A DNA stretch of 9,759 bases from CAZSSM01 sp964609385 (lineage in GTDB: Bacteria; Planctomycetota; Planctomycetia; Isosphaerales; Isosphaeraceae): positions 1 to 9,759 of the forward strand of contig CAZSSM010000152.1 of the NCBI GenBank assembly GCA_964609385.1, written 5' to 3'. The position numbers and the translations under genes were made by a program. The notes beneath the pieces were generated by a model. The model saw only the letters and a list, made by a program, of their open reading frames with translations, had not been told where the DNA came from and did not search any database. Shown here one piece after another: positions 7,243 through 9,759 of the stretch. Position 1 is the stretch's first letter. Each line of letters begins with the position of its first letter.

Positions 7243-7260
7243 ATTACAACGATCTGTAAT
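7243..7260. repeat. Palindrome ATTACA-N6-TGTAAT
   Basis: A perfect 6-bp inverted repeat with a 6-nt spacer (ACGATC), 45 bp after the first palindrome. The AT-rich arms stand out from the surrounding GC-rich DNA. It is a possible regulator site with no assigned partner. Confidence 0.35.
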
Positions 7261-7430
7261 CGATGCATTTATTCTTCGATCCGCCGACTGTTTTGATTGT
7301 TCGGCTCGTCGGTGTCCAGAGTGGTCGGTTCCGGCCACCTGCTCGTGATAGCCGGAGCGTAATCCACCCTGGTTTTTCGAACATGCCGGACGATTTCACA
7401 ACTGACAGCGCCTGGCAGACCGAGCCACTT

Positions 7431-8084
7431 TCACAGGGGAGTGATCCGGATGTTCCGAAAGGCAACCCGATCCCCATGCGACTGGAGACCGATGTATCCC
7501 GTCGAGTTTTGAAGACCAGGGTGAGAAGCGGCGACCTCGGGTTCGGCTTCGGATAGGTCGGTGTCAACGATGACAGCGCCGTTGAGCGTGACGGTGATCT
7601 TGCTCCCGACCAGGCGGATCTTGTAGGCGTTCCAGGTACCGGCCGGCTCGACATGCCCTTGCTCGGCGGCAACGACACCGTAAATGGATCCGCAGTATTG
7701 GGCCGGTCTGAGCTTGGCGTATTTCTTCGCTGTATCGTCGAGCACTTGGACTTCGAGACCCGTGTAGGCCGGGTCCCCCTGATGCGGGGCGCGGAGGAAG
7801 ACGCCCGAATTGCCGCCCGGGCCGGTCTGGAACTCCAACTCCAACTCGAAATCGGCGTAGGTCTCGGTCGTGCTGAGCCAGCCACCACCGGTCCCCTTGG
7901 TGATGAGCAAGCCATCCTCGACGAACCAATTCTCCTCAGGGCCGTCGATCACCTTCCATCCGTCCAATGACTGGCCATTGAAGAGGGTCGCAGTCCCCTC
8001 GTCGGCCGAGGTCTCCAGAGTCGGCAAGGTGAAAGAGCAAAAAGCGAGGGTGGTTGCAGTCGCGATCGGGAGCAGAAAAGCCAT
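7431..8084 (-). CDS. Secreted DUF1080 protein (3-keto-disaccharide hydrolase family)
   Basis: A 217-residue protein. After a hydrophobic N-terminus (residues 1-28, probable signal peptide ending near ETSA) it is a single DUF1080 / PF06439 domain. It starts LFNGQSLDGWK (about 33-43) and continues with NWFVEDGLL, DFELELEF, GGNSGVFLRAP, GLEVQVLDD, GSIYG and GTWNAYKI, ending with GYIGLQSHGDRVAFRNI. That is the complete concanavalin-like beta-sandwich in standard order. The family is greatly expanded in planctomycetes and some members act on 3-keto-glycosides; the substrate here is unknown and carbohydrate processing in the cell envelope is inferred. ATG 8084 is chosen because GGAG (8092-8095) sits 7 nt upstream and the hydrophobic stretch begins there. 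The n-region lacks Lys or Arg, which is unusual for a signal peptide. A TTG at 8195 would add 37 residues without a visible ribosome binding site. Confidence 0.9.
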   Translation of the reverse strand: MAFLLPIATATTLAFCSFTLPTLETSADEGTATLFNGQSLDGWKVIDGPEENWFVEDGLLITKGTGGGWLSTTETYADFELELEFQTGPGGNSGVFLRAPHQGDPAYTGLEVQVLDDTAKKYAKLRPAQYCGSIYGVVAAEQGHVEPAGTWNAYKIRLVGSKITVTLNGAVIVDTDLSEAEPEVAASHPGLQNSTGYIGLQSHGDRVAFRNIRITPL

Positions 8085-8327
8085 GAGCGGGCTCCGTTGC
8101 GTTGGATCGAGCAGGGAAAGTGAATGCCACGGGCCTCCCGAACGGAGAATATCCTCGGATCGTACGGCCCGCAGCGATGACACCAGTGCGTCCAATCTAG
8201 CCCCCAGCCCACGGTGACGCGAGCCCCGACACCTCGCGGCTTTCAGGAATGGTCGAGCGAGGATGTGGACACTCTCGGGTCGTCCGTTCCAACGACCTGC
8301 AAACGACTTCCCTACCCGTTGATGAGG

Positions 8328-9236
8328 TCAGTCCTTCAGGTGCGGCTCCAGATCCTGCCAGGAGCTGGCTGTCAGGATCGCGACTAAGGCCTTCTCGATC
8401 CGGTCGAGGTGAGCGCATTGCGTGATTTGTTGACGAGTGGGCTCGCCAGGAGGTCCGAATCGTCGAGTTCCTTGAAGCAAGAGGATCTCACGCGCCTTCT
8501 CAAGGGCGCCTTCGGAACGGCCTTCTTCTACGAGTTCCCGCGCCGTGCTGGAGTGGCGTAGGTCGATCATCGTGCGAATCCTCCTCGTCAAGAGGGACGC
8601 CGCGTCGGGCTCCGGACGCAGTCCGGCCATCGTGTAGATCAGTCCTAAGACTTCGACCAAGTCGCGATCGGAGCCCTCCGTCACCAACCGCTCGCGGATC
8701 CGATCCAGCATCGCCCCCAAGCGATCTTGGGCCACCCGAGTGAAGGGGGCCAGGGCCAGCATCGGGAGCGGACCGGTCAAGAACGGCTCGGGATTCAGCT
8801 CGTAGAGCCGAATGACCCGGTAGGTGAACCGGAGGTTTTGTCGTCGACGCCGAGTCTTGCGCTTATGAACGCCGTTGAGGACCTTGAGGTTGGCCGCCGG
8901 CCGAAGCAGGATCACGACCGACTCGACGGCCTCGACCTTGAACCGCAATGCGCAATGGCCATTGTAAACGCTGAGCCGCTCGGGGAGGGTGGGGTCGGCC
9001 GAGGACTGGAACTCGAGGTGGATCACTTCCACCGGCTGGTCGCGCTGCTCGATGAGGATGACCCGGTCGGCGGCGGTGGTGAAGACGGTGGTCAAGTCGG
9101 TGTTGACCAGTCGGGGTTGCCCGGAAACGTTGAGCCCAAAGGCTCGAAGACCTCCGGTCAGATCGTCGCCGAGAACCTGCTTGAGCGAGGCGTCGAAGGG
9201 TCGGTGGGACGTCCAGTCCGGTTCCTGACCAGCCAT
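8328..9236 (-). CDS. Rpn-family PD-(D/E)XK nuclease / putative transposase-like protein with DUF4351-like tail
   Basis: A 302-residue protein. The N-terminal half follows the Rpn/YhgA-like nuclease pattern: FDASLKQVL (14-22), then ADRVILIE (56-63) with Asp57, then VIHLEFQ (71-77) with Glu75-x-Gln77 as the D...ExQ core of a PD-(D/E)XK fold. An RLSVYNGHCALRF stretch (about 87-99) and VVILLRP follow. The C-terminal ~65 residues (EGRSEGALEKAREILLLQ, then RRFGPP) resemble the DUF4351 tail common to these proteins. Rpn relatives stimulate RecA-independent recombination and nick DNA; others are only predicted. ATG 9236 starts the recognisable domain, but its Shine-Dalgarno is weak (GGACGA). The frame is open for 145 codons further upstream without protein-like sequence, so I reject that extension. 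Activity is inferred from motifs only. No terminal inverted repeats are seen that would make this an insertion sequence. Confidence 0.75.
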   Translation of the reverse strand: MAGQEPDWTSHRPFDASLKQVLGDDLTGGLRAFGLNVSGQPRLVNTDLTTVFTTAADRVILIEQRDQPVEVIHLEFQSSADPTLPERLSVYNGHCALRFKVEAVESVVILLRPAANLKVLNGVHKRKTRRRRQNLRFTYRVIRLYELNPEPFLTGPLPMLALAPFTRVAQDRLGAMLDRIRERLVTEGSDRDLVEVLGLIYTMAGLRPEPDAASLLTRRIRTMIDLRHSSTARELVEEGRSEGALEKAREILLLQGTRRFGPPGEPTRQQITQCAHLDRIEKALVAILTASSWQDLEPHLKD

Positions 9237-9498
9237 AAAGAAATCGTCCGGAGTATTTGAGGGGGGAGTGGCTGGGAGGTATCTGCCTGGGTATGACCGG
9301 AATGGCCCGCTGACCAACCGACCTTCTGGTCCGTCGAGGTCGGCTACTGGGAACCGACCGGAGCTGAGAGCTTCGCGTGGGATTTCGGATGATCTGGCCG
9401 CCCTGAGATCCGAGCCGTATAGTACAGCATTTCGCAGACCGGACCGAATCGGGCTCGGGATCGCCGAGATGCGGTCCGTGATTGCGATCATCGTTATC

Positions 9499-9504
9499 GA
9501 GGAG
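9499..9504 (+). promoter_or_regulatory. Ribosome binding site of the small gene at 9513
   Basis: GAGGAG lies 8 nt before ATG 9513. This spacing favours that ATG over the GTG at 9507, which would leave only 2 nt. A TATAGT at 9418-9423 might be a -10 box, but its -35 region is poor. Confidence 0.55.
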
Positions 9505-9512
9505 CAGTGTCG

Positions 9513-9707
9513 ATGGGCAGACCACGTAGTCGCTTGGATATGCGGCGCGAATACGAGGCGGCTGAACAGCTTGAGGCAACCGAAGACGAGGCCGGCGCCG
9601 TTGTCGAAACACCCGAGGGTGAGGCTGAACCCAAGGCGAAGAAGACCACCAACAAGCTTAGACCACTGCATGCAGCAACGACCCCGACCTGGATCTCTTC
9701 AATGTGA
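9513..9707 (+). CDS. Short charged hypothetical protein, probably truncated at its 3' end
   Basis: A 64-residue frame. The first ~45 residues look like a real protein: a basic start (MGRPRSRLDMRREYEAAEQ), then an acidic, Ala/Glu-rich stretch (about 20-42), then a Lys-rich run (KAKK, about 43-46). From about residue 47 (TNKLRPLHAATTPTW...) the sequence lies antisense to an exosortase-like reading frame and is probably not native. The start of the gene resembles small low-complexity planctomycete proteins I recall only vaguely, so no family is claimed. A good ribosome binding site supports translation of the 5' part. It is best seen as the 5' remnant of a gene cut at a DNA junction near 9632-9650. 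It may alternatively be a genuine 64-residue protein. Confidence 0.45.
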   Translation: MGRPRSRLDMRREYEAAEQLEATEDEAGAVVETPEGEAEPKAKKTTNKLRPLHAATTPTWISSM

Positions 9708-9759
9708 ATCGTTGTACCTTCGGCATACGCTGGGAAGCCCATCGTTTGCAAAGCGAAAG
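9632..9759 (-). pseudogene. Exosortase fragment, truncated at its 3' end and cut by the window edge
   Basis: On the minus strand the frame is open from the right edge. It reads ALQTMGFPAYAEGTTIHI, then VGVVAACSGLSLLVVFFAL (to about 9632). This matches the exosortase/archaeosortase core, where the catalytic Cys lies in a [AE]ACSGL motif ahead of a membrane segment; here it is the TGC at 9668-9670. After FFAL the frame runs antisense through the small gene at 9513 and gives Ser/Pro-rich, non-membrane sequence. The downstream part of an exosortase, with the conserved Arg and His of the active site and the remaining membrane helices, is missing. The protein cannot be functional as it stands unless it is completed elsewhere. 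The 5' part lies outside the window. Confidence 0.6.

Larger units (their letters stand above)
6759..7430. other. Long non-coding stretch upstream of the ACT/UPF0210 operon
   Basis: About 670 bp separate the DUF1080 stop from the ACT-ACT ribosome binding site. The open frames here (minus 6722-6976 and 6820-7020; plus 7263-7556) have no ribosome binding sites, no recognisable domains and atypical composition, and I do not accept them. The stretch contains an AT-rich island near 6958-7063, a perfect inverted repeat at 6992-7012 and two palindromes at 7183-7197 and 7243-7260. A GGTCCC (6876-6881) / GGGACC (6917-6922) inverted repeat encloses a small ACTCC-GTATG-GGAGT hairpin (6882-6896). It probably holds the promoter and leader of the ACT/UPF0210 operon, and perhaps an unrecognised RNA or operator region. 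Confidence 0.5.

Noticed and set aside
7337..7361. CCGGC/GCCGG hairpin as a terminator of the DUF1080 gene
   Set aside because: Only 5 bp plus wobble pairs, with no T run on the minus strand; this is expected by chance in GC-rich sequence.
7263..7556. 97-residue plus-strand frame downstream of the DUF1080 gene
   Set aside because: There is no ribosome binding site or recognisable domain, and its 3' part is antisense to the DUF1080 gene.
7244..7915. 223-residue minus-strand frame overlapping the DUF1080 gene
   Set aside because: It is a shifted frame of the DUF1080 coding sequence with Ser/Arg/Pro bias. The DUF1080 frame is unmistakable.
8328..9236. Possible insertion sequence around the Rpn-like gene
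   Set aside because: I found no terminal inverted repeats or target-site duplication flanking it, and Rpn-family proteins are usually single genes and not IS transposases.
9237..9671. 145-codon upstream extension of the Rpn-like frame
   Set aside because: It crosses the small gene on the other strand and the exosortase junction, and shows no domain. The recognisable nuclease begins right after ATG 9236.

Overview
The window is GC-rich, with most third codon positions G or C, and looks like part of a planctomycete chromosome, most likely from the Isosphaeraceae. That placement is an inference from gene content read by eye: a secreted DUF1080 (3-keto-disaccharide hydrolase family) protein, an Rpn-type PD-(D/E)XK protein, an exosortase remnant, a TIGR01475-like UbiA prenyltransferase, and ABC exporter genes with weak or variable ribosome binding sites. 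No database search was possible.

Layout. A tRNA-Met(CAT) cut by the left edge lies on the minus strand (1-55), with a good sigma70-type promoter just behind it. Four plus-strand genes follow: acylphosphatase (303-596), an ABC-2 type permease (746-1576), an ABC exporter half-transporter with fused membrane and nucleotide-binding domains (about 1751-3679), and a UbiA-family prenyltransferase (3765-4649). They meet a minus-strand series head-on with only 28 bp between stop codons. Read in the direction of transcription (right to left), that series is an Rpn-like nuclease (9236-8328), a secreted DUF1080 protein (8084-7431), a double ACT-domain protein (6746-6147) and a PFL/UPF0210 (DUF711) protein (6054-4678). 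Between the ACT and DUF1080 genes is a non-coding stretch of about 670 bp with an AT-rich island and several perfect inverted repeats. At the right edge a short plus-strand gene (from 9513) runs into an antisense exosortase fragment (9759 to about 9632). Both look truncated at a shared junction.

How the genes fit together. The ACT-ACT and UPF0210 pair is almost certainly one operon, echoing the known neighbouring of UPF0237 (ACT) and UPF0210 genes in other bacteria, whose joint function is not established. The UbiA protein probably makes a menaquinone precursor. The ABC permease has no dedicated ATPase in the window, and the neighbouring exporter has a badly degenerate Walker A motif. I see no phage, CRISPR array or intact insertion sequence. 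The most unusual points are the degenerate ABC ATPase, the exosortase/small-gene breakpoint next to an Rpn-like gene, and the palindrome-rich intergenic region.
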